DNA of 5,685 nucleotides from an uncultured Eubacteriales bacterium (lineage in GTDB: Bacteria > Bacillota > Clostridia > Oscillospirales > Oscillospiraceae). Positions 1 to 4,981 of this stretch are shown here, piece by piece. The DNA is taken from NCBI GenBank assembly GCA_900556935.1, contig USQL01000127.1:1-5685 (forward strand), given 5' to 3'. The position numbers were made by a program, and so were the translations under genes. Every line of letters starts with the position of its first letter. Within the stretch, counting starts at the first letter, position 1. The notes below the pieces were generated by a model. The model was not told where the DNA came from. It made no database searches and saw only the letters and a program-made list of their open reading frames with translations.

Positions 1-346
1 GGAGCAGTGCCCGGATCCGGGCCTTCAGCTCCAGAATGTTGAAGGGCTTGGTCAGGTAGTCGTCGGCCCCGTGCTCAAAGCCCATGAGCTTGTCCATATC
101 GTCTGTTTTGGCGGTTAGGAGAATGATGGGCACGTCGGAAAATTCCCGGATGCGGCTGCAGGCGGTGAGCCCATCCATCACGGGCATCATCACGTCCAGC
201 ACCACCAGGTCCGGCTTTTCGCTTTTGGTCAGGTCCACGGCCTCCTGGCCGTTGGAGCCGGTGATGACATCATAGCCGTCGCTTTTTAGGTTGAAGCGAA
301 TGCCCTTGACCAGCACCGCCTCGTCGTCTACTACAAGAATCGTCAT
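1..346 (-). CDS. Two-component response regulator, OmpR/PhoB-like receiver domain (3' part outside window)
   Basis: A phosphoryl-accepting regulator, expected to take phosphate from a partner histidine kinase and change transcription. Only the first 115 residues are present; they make up almost exactly one receiver domain. Visible are the acidic pair D7-D8 after the opening MTILVVDDE, the phosphate-accepting D51 in LVVLDVMMP, T78 in ILLTAK, and the Y97-x-x-K100-P-F signature (DDYLTKPFN). These match canonical receiver positions. The rest, presumably a winged-helix DNA-binding domain, lies left of the window, so the OmpR/PhoB assignment rests on the receiver sequence alone. The start at 346 is supported by AGGAGG on the minus strand (358-353), six bases upstream. 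It is divergent from the carboxypeptidase-like gene. A partner kinase would be expected further left, but none is visible. Confidence 0.93.
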   Translation of the reverse strand, partial: MTILVVDDEAVLVKGIRFNLKSDGYDVITGSNGQEAVDLTKSEKPDLVVLDVMMPVMDGLTACSRIREFSDVPIILLTAKTDDMDKLMGFEHGADDYLTKPFNILELKARIRALL

Positions 347-427
347 AGTTTTCCTCCTGGGTCCCGGGGAAAAGCCCCTATTTTTTTAAGAAATGGTTAT
401 CAATTTGGAAATACCGTCCCGGAAACG

Positions 428-456
428 TTGACGGGCATTTGAAAAGCTGTTATAAT
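428..456 (+). promoter_or_regulatory. Sigma-A promoter for the carboxypeptidase-like gene and glycosylase
   Basis: TTGACG at 428-433, a 17-bp spacer and a perfect TATAAT at 451-456. The expected RNA start is near 463, about 58 nt before the start codon at 521. Its -10 box lies only 7 bp from the -10 of the divergent minus-strand promoter, so RNA polymerases at the two sites could interfere. Confidence 0.75.
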
Positions 457-463
457 TACCTCA

Positions 464-492
464 ATTATACACGACTTTTCGCCGCCGGACAA
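464..492 (-). promoter_or_regulatory. Candidate sigma-A promoter for the response regulator
   Basis: Read on the minus strand: TTGTCC at 492-487, a 17-bp spacer, and a perfect TATAAT at 469-464. The -35 box sits inside the inverted repeat at 484-499. This would give a 5' leader of about 110 nt. The box sequences and spacing are seen directly; promoter use is inferred. Confidence 0.5.
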
Positions 493-499
493 GTCCGGC
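484..499. repeat. Inverted repeat in the shared intergenic region
   Basis: GCCGGAC (484-490) and GTCCGGC (493-499) are exact complements separated by AA. As RNA in the plus-strand leader this forms a six-pair stem with a CAAG loop, ending 10 nt before the ribosome site. As DNA it overlaps the -35 box of the response regulator promoter, so it could equally be an operator. Neither role can be decided from the sequence. Confidence 0.45.
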
Positions 500-520
500 T
501 GTAAAATTTAGGGGGAAACC

Positions 521-2059
521 ATGAAAAAAACCTTGCCAGCGCTGCTTCTGGCGGCAGTGCTTCTGATCAACTGCCTGTGCTTGCCCGCCTTTGCCGAGAC
601 CACCGCCTCCGACCCCACGGAAACCACCGCCGACCCCAACTTTGTGGAGACCCTGCCGGATCTTGCGGAGGATGCCCAGGCACCCAAGACGGACTTCGCC
701 TTCGGAAGCGTCAGCATTCTGAGCGGCTGCCGGAGTCTGGACGGACAGGTGCCTCTGGCAGGCTCCAACCGGAAGCTGGAGTCGGCCCAGTCCGCCATTA
801 TCTACGAGCGTAACACAGGCACCCTGGTCTACGCCTACAACCCGGACCTGAAGCTCGCCCCCGGCGCTCTTTCCAAAATCATCACCGCCCTGATTGTCAT
901 TGAGCGGGTGGAGGACCTGGACACGGTGGTCATCTGCCAGCCCGGCATCGCCTCCCGGATTCCTGGCGGTGCCAACAGCGCCAAGCTCAAAAGTGAGGAG
1001 CAGCTGACGGTGAGGGATCTGCTGCACTGCATGATTCTTCAAAACGCCGCCGATGCCGCCGTGGCGCTGGCGGAGTATATCGCGGGCACCCGGGCCACCT
1101 TTGTGGACATGATGAACCAGCGGGTCAAGCAGATGGGCTGCACCAGCACGGTGTTTACGGATGTCCACGGCGTGGGCTCCGGTGCCCAGTACACCACCGC
1201 CCGGGATATGATTCGCATTATGCTCACCGCCACGGAAAACGAGCGGATGAAGACCCTGCTTGCCACCCAGACCTATACGGTGGCGGCCACCAATCTGTCC
1301 GATGCCCGGAAATTCAACTCCCTGAACTACTTGATGGAGACCACCATCGTGCCCAAATACAACTACAAGTGGGTCACCTCCGGTTTTTCCAGCTATTCCG
1401 GCGACATCGGCGCCAGCGTAGTCTGTACCGCGGACAATACCGAGAAGAACGTCTCCGGCCTGAATCTGGTGTGCGTGGTCATGGGTGCCACCCGTCAGTT
1501 CGCTGAAAACGGCTGGACGGTTACAAACTACGGCAACTTCGACGAGATGATTGAGCTTTTGGAGTATGCCTACAAGAATTTCAAGGTCTGCCGGGTGATC
1601 TACAACGGCATGACCGTGGAGCAGCTGCCCGTGGCGGGGGGCAACAACGACGTGGTGGGCGTGACCAATGTGGATATCAACACGGTATTGCCCAGCGCAG
1701 CCAAGATGAAAAATCTGATTACAAATGTCTCCGTCCGGGATGGCGGCCTGTCCGCGCCCATCAGCAAGGACGAGGTCATCGGCACCGTGGAATACTGGTA
1801 CCAGTCCTCCTGCCTGATGGAGGCCCAGCTGCTGGCCCAGGAGAATGTGCGCACCGCGGCGAATTCCGGCCTGACGGTTTACAGCGCCTTGGCCCCCAAG
1901 ACGGACTCCGGGCGTTCCGGAGTTTCTACGGCGGTGCTGGTTATCTGCGCCGTGCTCCTGGTGCCCACCGTCAGCTATCTGGTCATCAACGCCCTCCTGC
2001 GCCGCCGGGCCAGAAACCAGCGCCGGAAGCGGCGGCAGGAGCGGAAGAGAAGCAAGTAA
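521..2059 (+). CDS. D-Ala-D-Ala carboxypeptidase (S11/PBP5) homolog, predicted inactive, membrane-anchored
   Basis: 512 residues. A signal peptide (1-25, basic start, hydrophobic core, AFA before the likely cut) leads to a Thr/Pro/Asp-rich linker, an S11 peptidase domain (about 85-350), a PBP5 C-terminal-type domain (about 354-445), a membrane helix (about 468-492) and a strongly basic tail that would face the cytoplasm. Active family members trim the last D-Ala from peptidoglycan stem peptides using Ser and Lys of SxxK, then SxN and KTG. Here the motifs read A116-L-S-K119 (usual context PAS-x-TK, here PGALSK), N175-A-A177 (before DAAVALAEYIAG) and T286-S-G288. The nucleophile serine, the second-motif Ser and Asn, and the third-motif Lys are thus missing, although the surrounding fold is well kept and the frame is open. 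A scaffold, ligand-binding or regulatory role is inferred. Start: AGGGGG at 510-515, five bases before ATG. Probably cotranscribed with the downstream glycosylase. Confidence 0.9.
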   Translation: MKKTLPALLLAAVLLINCLCLPAFAETTASDPTETTADPNFVETLPDLAEDAQAPKTDFAFGSVSILSGCRSLDGQVPLAGSNRKLESAQSAIIYERNTGTLVYAYNPDLKLAPGALSKIITALIVIERVEDLDTVVICQPGIASRIPGGANSAKLKSEEQLTVRDLLHCMILQNAADAAVALAEYIAGTRATFVDMMNQRVKQMGCTSTVFTDVHGVGSGAQYTTARDMIRIMLTATENERMKTLLATQTYTVAATNLSDARKFNSLNYLMETTIVPKYNYKWVTSGFSSYSGDIGASVVCTADNTEKNVSGLNLVCVVMGATRQFAENGWTVTNYGNFDEMIELLEYAYKNFKVCRVIYNGMTVEQLPVAGGNNDVVGVTNVDINTVLPSAAKMKNLITNVSVRDGGLSAPISKDEVIGTVEYWYQSSCLMEAQLLAQENVRTAANSGLTVYSALAPKTDSGRSGVSTAVLVICAVLLVPTVSYLVINALLRRRARNQRRKRRQERKRSK

Positions 2060-2069
2060 GGGGAGCGCC

Positions 2070-2627
2070 ATGGAAAACTGGAACGAACTGAAAGCACAGT
2101 GCCTTTCCTGCCGGGACTGCGGCCTATGCGCCACAAGGCACAATGTGGTCTTCGGCGTGGGCAATGAGCACAGCCCCCTGCTGTTTGTGGGCGAGGGCCC
2201 GGGGGAGCAGGAGGATTTGCAGGGCATCCCCTTTGTGGGCCCCGCGGGAAAGCTCCTGGACGATATGCTCTCCATTATCGACCTGGACCGGGAAAAGTGC
2301 TATATCGCCAACATCGTCAAATGCCGCCCGCCCCGCAACCGGGACCCCCAGCCGGAAGAGCAGGCTGCCTGCGAAAAATATTTGCAGGCCCAGATGGCCC
2401 TTTTAAGCCCTAAAATCATCGTCTGCCTGGGCCGCATCGCCGCCCAGCGCCTGATTGACCCCAATTTCCGCATCACCGGCGACCACGGCAGATGGCTGTT
2501 CCGGGACGGCACCTGGTACACTGCCCTCTACCACCCCTCCGCCCTCCTCCGCGACCCCTCCAAACGCCCGGAAACCTTCGACGACCTCCTGTCCCTCCGG
2601 GCCAAAATGCGGGAAATCAATATTTGA
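2070..2627 (+). CDS. Family 4 uracil-DNA glycosylase (iron-sulfur)
   Basis: Removes uracil from DNA, after cytosine deamination or dUTP incorporation, to start base excision repair in the cytoplasm. The 185 residues fit the family length. The four iron-sulfur cysteines are seen at C14, C17, C85 and C101 (C-x2-C, then C-x15-C). The motif GEGPGEQEDLQGIPFVGPAG (41-60) is the family 4 uracil-pocket and catalytic region, YIANIVKCRPPRNR (78-91) surrounds the third cysteine, and YHPSALLR (154-161) is the conserved DNA-binding loop. C11, C20, C77 and C119 are additional cysteines. The start at 2070 follows the upstream stop by 10 bp, with AGGGGAG overlapping that stop codon region (about 2059-2065), so it is probably read from the same mRNA as the carboxypeptidase-like gene. 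No functional link between the two is evident. Confidence 0.96.
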   Translation: MENWNELKAQCLSCRDCGLCATRHNVVFGVGNEHSPLLFVGEGPGEQEDLQGIPFVGPAGKLLDDMLSIIDLDREKCYIANIVKCRPPRNRDPQPEEQAACEKYLQAQMALLSPKIIVCLGRIAAQRLIDPNFRITGDHGRWLFRDGTWYTALYHPSALLRDPSKRPETFDDLLSLRAKMREINI

Positions 2628-2629
2628 AC

Positions 2630-2658
2630 TTGACTTTGCCACAGAAAGCGGGTATAAT
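2630..2658 (+). promoter_or_regulatory. Sigma-A promoter of the tRNA-Thr gene
   Basis: TTGACT at 2630-2635, a 17-bp spacer, and a perfect TATAAT at 2653-2658. The tRNA begins 15 bp after the -10 box. The promoter starts only 2 bp after the glycosylase stop codon, so the tRNA has its own promoter while also lying downstream of that transcript. Confidence 0.85.
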
Positions 2659-2673
2659 AACCTAGCTTTCGAT

Positions 2674-2749
2674 GCTAGTGTAGCACAGTCGGTAGTGCAT
2701 CTCACTCGTAATGAGAAGGTCGCCTGTTCGAGTCAGGTCACTAGCTCCA
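2674..2749 (+). tRNA. tRNA-Thr, anticodon CGT
   Basis: A complete 76-nt cloverleaf. The acceptor arms GCTAGTG and CACTAGC pair over 7 bp, the D stem is GCAC/GTGC, and the anticodon stem TCTCA/TGAGA holds the loop CTCGTAA with anticodon CGT at 2707-2709, reading ACG codons. The variable loop has 5 nt. The T stem GCCTG/CAGGT has one G-U pair around loop TTCGAGT. The discriminator base is T and the CCA end is encoded (2747-2749). The neighbouring inward-facing integrase suggests that its 3' half serves as the element's attachment site. Confidence 0.96.
2730..2749. other. Possible attachment-site core at tRNA 3' end
   Basis: Tyrosine integrases of genomic islands often recombine within the T-arm or 3' end of a tRNA and rebuild an intact tRNA copy. 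Here the tRNA is intact and the integrase points at it from 120 bp away. No second copy of this segment occurs in the window, so the core limits cannot be set and the site is inferred from layout alone. Confidence 0.35.
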
Positions 2750-2755
2750 GAAATT

Positions 2756-2787
2756 ATCCCCGAAACCGTGATAGTTTCGGGGATTTT
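2756..2787 (+). terminator. Rho-independent terminator after tRNA-Thr
   Basis: An 11-bp perfect stem, ATCCCCGAAAC (2756-2766) with GTTTCGGGGAT (2774-2784), a 7-nt loop, then TTTT and a T-rich stretch. It begins 7 bp after the CCA end. The minus-strand reading is followed by AATTTC, so it may also weakly stop leftward transcription from the integrase. Confidence 0.85.
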
Positions 2788-2836
2788 ACTGTATTTTCAT
2801 AACTTTTTGAGAATAGCGATTTTTGCCGTTTTGCCC

Positions 2837-2874
2837 TTTGCCTAACATTTGCCTAACAACTGGGAGAATTAGGC
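2837..2874. repeat. Tandem 11-bp repeats plus inverted copy, candidate integrase arm sites
   Basis: TTTGCCTAACA occurs twice head to tail without a gap (2837-2847 and 2848-2858). The core GCCTAA returns inverted as TTAGGC at 2869-2874, overlapping the integrase stop codon. Two looser TTTTGCC units precede them (2821-2827 and 2829-2835). Arm-type sites for the N-terminal domain of Tn916/lambda-type integrases are short direct repeats near the element ends, which fits this position. Binding itself is inferred. Confidence 0.5.
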
Positions 2875-4158
2875 TTGTTTGTCAAGCAGCTGTTCCATTC
2901 GGTTTGCCGCTTCCTGTTCTGCTGTCTGTAGGCTGTGGCTGTAAATGTTCATGGTGGTGCTGGTTTCTCTGTGACCCAGGATAGCCGATACCGTGCGCAC
3001 ATCCGTACCGGCGGCAATCTGCAAGGTAGCCTTTGTGTGCCGCAGTCCGTGAAAGGGAATCATGGGCAGCTTGTCGGCCTCGCTCTTGTCGGCGTTGTAG
3101 TGGTTTAGAATATCCTGCAAGGCGCTGTAGGGCGTGTAGTAGCTCATCATGGTTCCGTTGTCTTTGGTGAATATCCAGTTGTCACCCTGCCAATAAGCAC
3201 CAACCTTCAAGCGGTAGCGGGTCTGTTCCTGCCTGAGCTGTTGCAGCTGTTTGGTGATGCTCCGGGGGATGGAAACAAGGCGGTAGCTGTTGCGGGTCTT
3301 GGGTATCTTCACAATCTGTTTTCCACCAACCACGGCGGCGGCCTTTGTGACCGCCACGGTGTTGTTGTCAAAGTCCACATCGTCCCAGGTCAAGGCCAGG
3401 ATTTCGCCTTTGCGCAGTCCCGTATAGATTGCCAGGGTAAAGAGGGTTTTCAGCTGTAAGGGAAGCTCTTTCGTGCTGGTGTAGTCTCCAACGGTGTATT
3501 GCTTCCCGGTATCGTCTGTTCGGGTGTGGCCTTTGGTGTGGATGGTGTAGGGCTTGCTGATATAGTCCAGGAAGGTGGCGGCTTGCTGGGGCGTGAAGAA
3601 CTTCACCTTGTCGGCGCTGTCTTCTGCCTTGACCCGGACGGCATCGCAGGGGTTCCGTTCTATGGCTTCCCATTCCACAGCGGTTCGCAGGATAGAGGAA
3701 AGCACATTGGAAACCTTGTTGATGGTTCCTTTGCTGTAACCTCCCGGCTTTCCATCATGGCGGCATCCGTCTTTGGTCAGGGAGACGAAAAAGGCGTTGA
3801 CGGTGTGGGGCTTGATTTCCGATAGCTTCAAGTGGCCCAGGGCGGGCAGGATGAAGGAATCAATCACGGCTTGATACTTTTCCAGGGTTCCCGGCTGTAG
3901 CTCCTGCTGGGCTTTCTCAGCTGTCCAGCGGGCAACGAATTCTTGCAGGGTGGTTTTCTCACCTTCTAGAAGCTGTCCATTCAAGCACCGCTGTTCAAAG
4001 TCGAATGCGAACGCTTCAACGGCCTTTTGCCGCTTCCGTGCGGTCAGTCCTTGTTCGGGGGTGTAAGTGGTGTATTTCAAAATCTGCTTGCCGTTCACGT
4101 CCCGGCCCATGCTGACGGTGATTAAGTACGAGCCGTTACGTTCTTTGATGCTTGCCAT
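2869..4158 (-). CDS. int: Tyrosine recombinase / site-specific integrase
   Basis: Catalyses integration, and with helper proteins excision, of the element by strand exchange through a phosphotyrosine link. The 429 residues show an N-terminal arm-DNA-binding domain rich in beta-strand (about 1-65, SIKERNGSYLITVSMGRDV), a SAM-like core-binding domain (about 70-168) and a catalytic domain (about 186-415). Catalytic residues are visible: R249 in TGLRKGE, probable K287 in IPKTRNSYRLVSIP, H370 and R373 in PFHGLRHTKAT, H396 in ILGHRETS, and the nucleophile Y406 in TTMNIYSHS. All are intact and the length is normal, so it is probably active. The start at 4158 has AAGGAGAT (4173-4166), 7 bases upstream, which lies inside the end of the preceding small gene. 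It reads toward tRNA-Thr and is the last gene of the leftward group. Confidence 0.96.
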   Translation of the reverse strand: MASIKERNGSYLITVSMGRDVNGKQILKYTTYTPEQGLTARKRQKAVEAFAFDFEQRCLNGQLLEGEKTTLQEFVARWTAEKAQQELQPGTLEKYQAVIDSFILPALGHLKLSEIKPHTVNAFFVSLTKDGCRHDGKPGGYSKGTINKVSNVLSSILRTAVEWEAIERNPCDAVRVKAEDSADKVKFFTPQQAATFLDYISKPYTIHTKGHTRTDDTGKQYTVGDYTSTKELPLQLKTLFTLAIYTGLRKGEILALTWDDVDFDNNTVAVTKAAAVVGGKQIVKIPKTRNSYRLVSIPRSITKQLQQLRQEQTRYRLKVGAYWQGDNWIFTKDNGTMMSYYTPYSALQDILNHYNADKSEADKLPMIPFHGLRHTKATLQIAAGTDVRTVSAILGHRETSTTMNIYSHSLQTAEQEAANRMEQLLDKQA

Positions 4159-4161
4159 AGT

Positions 4162-4305
4162 TCAAATCTCCTTGCTTTCTGCGTCCTGTCGGGTGGCTCT
4201 CTTCTGTACGGTGATGTAAGTAGCCCGCAGCCAGACAATAGGCATTTTCTCCAAAAGCGGGAGAATGGCGGCGATTAACTGTTCTCTTTCGGTCTGATTG
4301 TTCAT
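4162..4305 (-). CDS. Small 47-residue protein coupled to the integrase, function unknown
   Basis: Reads MNNQTEREQLIAAILPLLEK, then MPIVWLRATYITVQKRATRQ and a short charged tail. The ATG at 4305 is preceded by AAGGAGGA (4322-4315) at 9 bases, a strong ribosome site. Its TGA stop (4164-4162) lies 3 bp before the integrase ATG, and the integrase ribosome site is built from its last codons (AGC AAG GAG ATT), a layout that points to translational coupling. Two short amphipathic helices are likely (about 4-20 and 22-38). It has no signal peptide and no recognised domain. The position matches where Tn916-type elements carry excisionase or other directionality factors, but it is shorter than Tn916 Xis and no homology is visible. 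Its reality rests on the ribosome site and the tight junction, not on recognised family membership. Confidence 0.7.
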   Translation of the reverse strand: MNNQTEREQLIAAILPLLEKMPIVWLRATYITVQKRATRQDAESKEI

Positions 4306-4320
4306 AATAGCTGTTCCTCC

Positions 4321-4349
4321 TTGATTTCTGGCGGGGGACAAGCTATAAT
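4321..4349 (+). promoter_or_regulatory. Weak candidate plus-strand promoter antisense to the integrase leader
   Basis: TTGATT at 4321-4326, a 17-bp spacer and a perfect TATAAT at 4344-4349. RNA would start near 4356 and run into the plus-preferring stem-loop at 4389-4432. The -10 box lies in the loop of the 4333-4362 hairpin, and no plus-strand gene follows, so this could be chance. Confidence 0.3.
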
Positions 4350-4362
4350 CAGCCTGTCCCCC
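4333..4362 (-). promoter_or_regulatory. Stem-loop in the leader of the 47-residue gene
   Basis: On the minus-strand RNA, GGGGGACAGGC pairs with GCUUGUCCCCC over 11 bp with one G-U pair and an 8-nt loop. On plus-strand RNA the same position would be an A-C mismatch, so the structure suits the leftward mRNA. It ends 10 nt before the ribosome site and has no following U-tract, so it is not a canonical terminator. A role in translation, RNA processing or stability is possible. Confidence 0.5.
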
Positions 4363-4388
4363 TTGATGTTTTCATGTGGCGGGGCGTG

Positions 4389-4432
4389 AGGCTCTTTGCA
4401 TCTGCTTTGGTCGGCGGTGATGCAAGGGGCCT
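4389..4432 (+). promoter_or_regulatory. Stem-loop fitting plus-strand RNA, in the gap between the two small genes
   Basis: AGGCTCTTTGCATC (4389-4402) pairs with GATGCAAGGGGCCT (4419-4432) over 14 bp around a 16-nt loop. The two non-Watson-Crick positions are U-G pairs on plus RNA but A-C mismatches on minus RNA. It is followed by TCTTATT, a poor U-tract, and sits just beyond the stop codon of the 101-residue gene. It could be the 3' end of a plus-strand small RNA or an imperfect DNA-level repeat. Confidence 0.4.
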
Positions 4433-4435
4433 TTC

Positions 4436-4741
4436 TTATTCGCTAATGGGCTGCACCTGGGAAGCACCGAAAAACGAAAGAACCCGCTTGCCGCTCTTGG
4501 TGGCGGGGTCATTCACGGAAGCTTGGTACAGGGCCTTGCTCTCATGGATGACTTCATAGCCTAGGGCCTTCCAGCCTGCCCAAGTGTGGGTTTCTTCGGC
4601 GACCTCGGCGGTGGCCTTGGCGGCGTTCTGGGTTTTGGCGTTGGCCCAGGCAAGCCGCAGGGCCAGGGCAAAGGAAGAAATACCCTTGCGGAAGAACTTC
4701 CATGCGGCCCTCATAATGCTGTGCAAATCGTACTTTTTCAT
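4436..4741 (-). CDS. 101-residue mobile-element protein, function unknown
   Basis: Begins MKKYDLHSIMRAAWKFFRKG, followed by ISSFALALRLAWANAKTQ. The Ile-Met-x-x-Ala-Trp ... Leu-x-x-Ala-Trp-x-x-Ala-Lys pattern looks like a small helical module I associate with hypothetical proteins of clostridial elements; this is from memory and has not been checked. A second part (about 50-101) contains THTWAGWKALGYEVIHESKA and VNDPATKSGKRVLSFFGASQ. No signal peptide, membrane segment or catalytic motif is seen; the aromatic and basic content could suit nucleic-acid or protein binding. The start at 4741 is supported by TAGGAGG (4755-4749) 7 bases upstream. It lies first in the leftward group, behind a promoter overlapped by the GTACCAA repeats, so it is probably cotranscribed with the 47-residue gene and integrase, although the 130-bp gap to the former leaves room for separate control. 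Confidence 0.85.
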   Translation of the reverse strand: MKKYDLHSIMRAAWKFFRKGISSFALALRLAWANAKTQNAAKATAEVAEETHTWAGWKALGYEVIHESKALYQASVNDPATKSGKRVLSFFGASQVQPISE

Positions 4742-4858
4742 GCTGCTGCCTCCTAAGTTTTGTTTGCCGTCTCTCCGTGCTGCCTCCGCTCCTTTGTGTT
4801 TGTCGTGTATGGGTTACAACAGGCGGTGTTGAAATTGGCTCCCAACCTATACACCCAT

Positions 4859-4887
4859 ATTATAATATGTTAGTACCAACACATCAA
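4859..4887 (-). promoter_or_regulatory. Candidate sigma-A promoter of the leftward small-gene/integrase group
   Basis: Read on the minus strand: TTGATG (4887-4882), a 17-bp spacer and a perfect TATAAT (4864-4859). The expected RNA start near 4852 gives a leader of about 110 nt before the ATG at 4741. The -10 box is part of a perfect 14-bp palindrome, CATATTATAATATG (4856-4869), and a GTACCAA repeat (4873-4879) lies in the spacer, where a bound repressor would block polymerase. Confidence 0.6.
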
Positions 4888-4949
4888 GAGGTAATATTGC
4901 ATAAATATGACGGTACCAATATGTACATAATGTATATATGTACCAATAT
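4873..4949. promoter_or_regulatory. Three GTACCAA repeats, candidate operator array
   Basis: GTACCAA occurs at 4873-4879, 4913-4919 and 4940-4946, always in the same orientation. The last two extend to GTACCAATAT (4913-4922, 4940-4949). The first is inside the leftward promoter spacer, and the third ends 3 bp before the -35 box of the rightward promoter. Ribbon-helix-helix proteins bind short repeated half-sites, so the adjacent regulator is the natural candidate ligand; this is inference. Confidence 0.55.
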
Positions 4950-4952
4950 ACG

Positions 4953-4981
4953 TTGACAGTTTGCCAATGGTGTGATAGTAT
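4953..4981 (+). promoter_or_regulatory. Sigma-A promoter of the ribbon-helix-helix gene
   Basis: A perfect TTGACA at 4953-4958, a 17-bp spacer and TAGTAT at 4976-4981, preceded by TGA, which makes an extended -10 (TGn). The expected RNA start is near 4988, about 25 nt before the ATG at 5013. Confidence 0.7.

Noticed and set aside
366..387. GGGG-AAAAG-CCCC followed by seven T, terminator-like on the plus strand
   Set aside because: The stem is only 4 bp and no plus-strand gene ends here; it lies between two divergent genes.
461..2275. A 604-codon open frame on the minus strand
   Set aside because: It lies opposite the carboxypeptidase-like gene and part of the glycosylase, both with clear protein motifs. 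Its His/Gly-rich product resembles nothing and it has no ribosome site; long antisense frames arise easily in GC-rich genes.
2455..2802. Plus-strand 115-codon frame across the tRNA
   Set aside because: It overlaps the glycosylase in another frame and runs through the tRNA and its terminator.
4744..4787. Direct repeat TGCTGCCTCC at 4744-4753 and 4778-4787
   Set aside because: On the minus strand both contain a GGAGG ribosome-site core, but the upstream copy has no start codon nearby; probably chance or a remnant, with no supportable function.
4374..4832. Plus-strand frames of 61 and 82 codons
   Set aside because: Both run mainly antisense to the 101-residue gene, which has a strong ribosome site; the plus frames have none.
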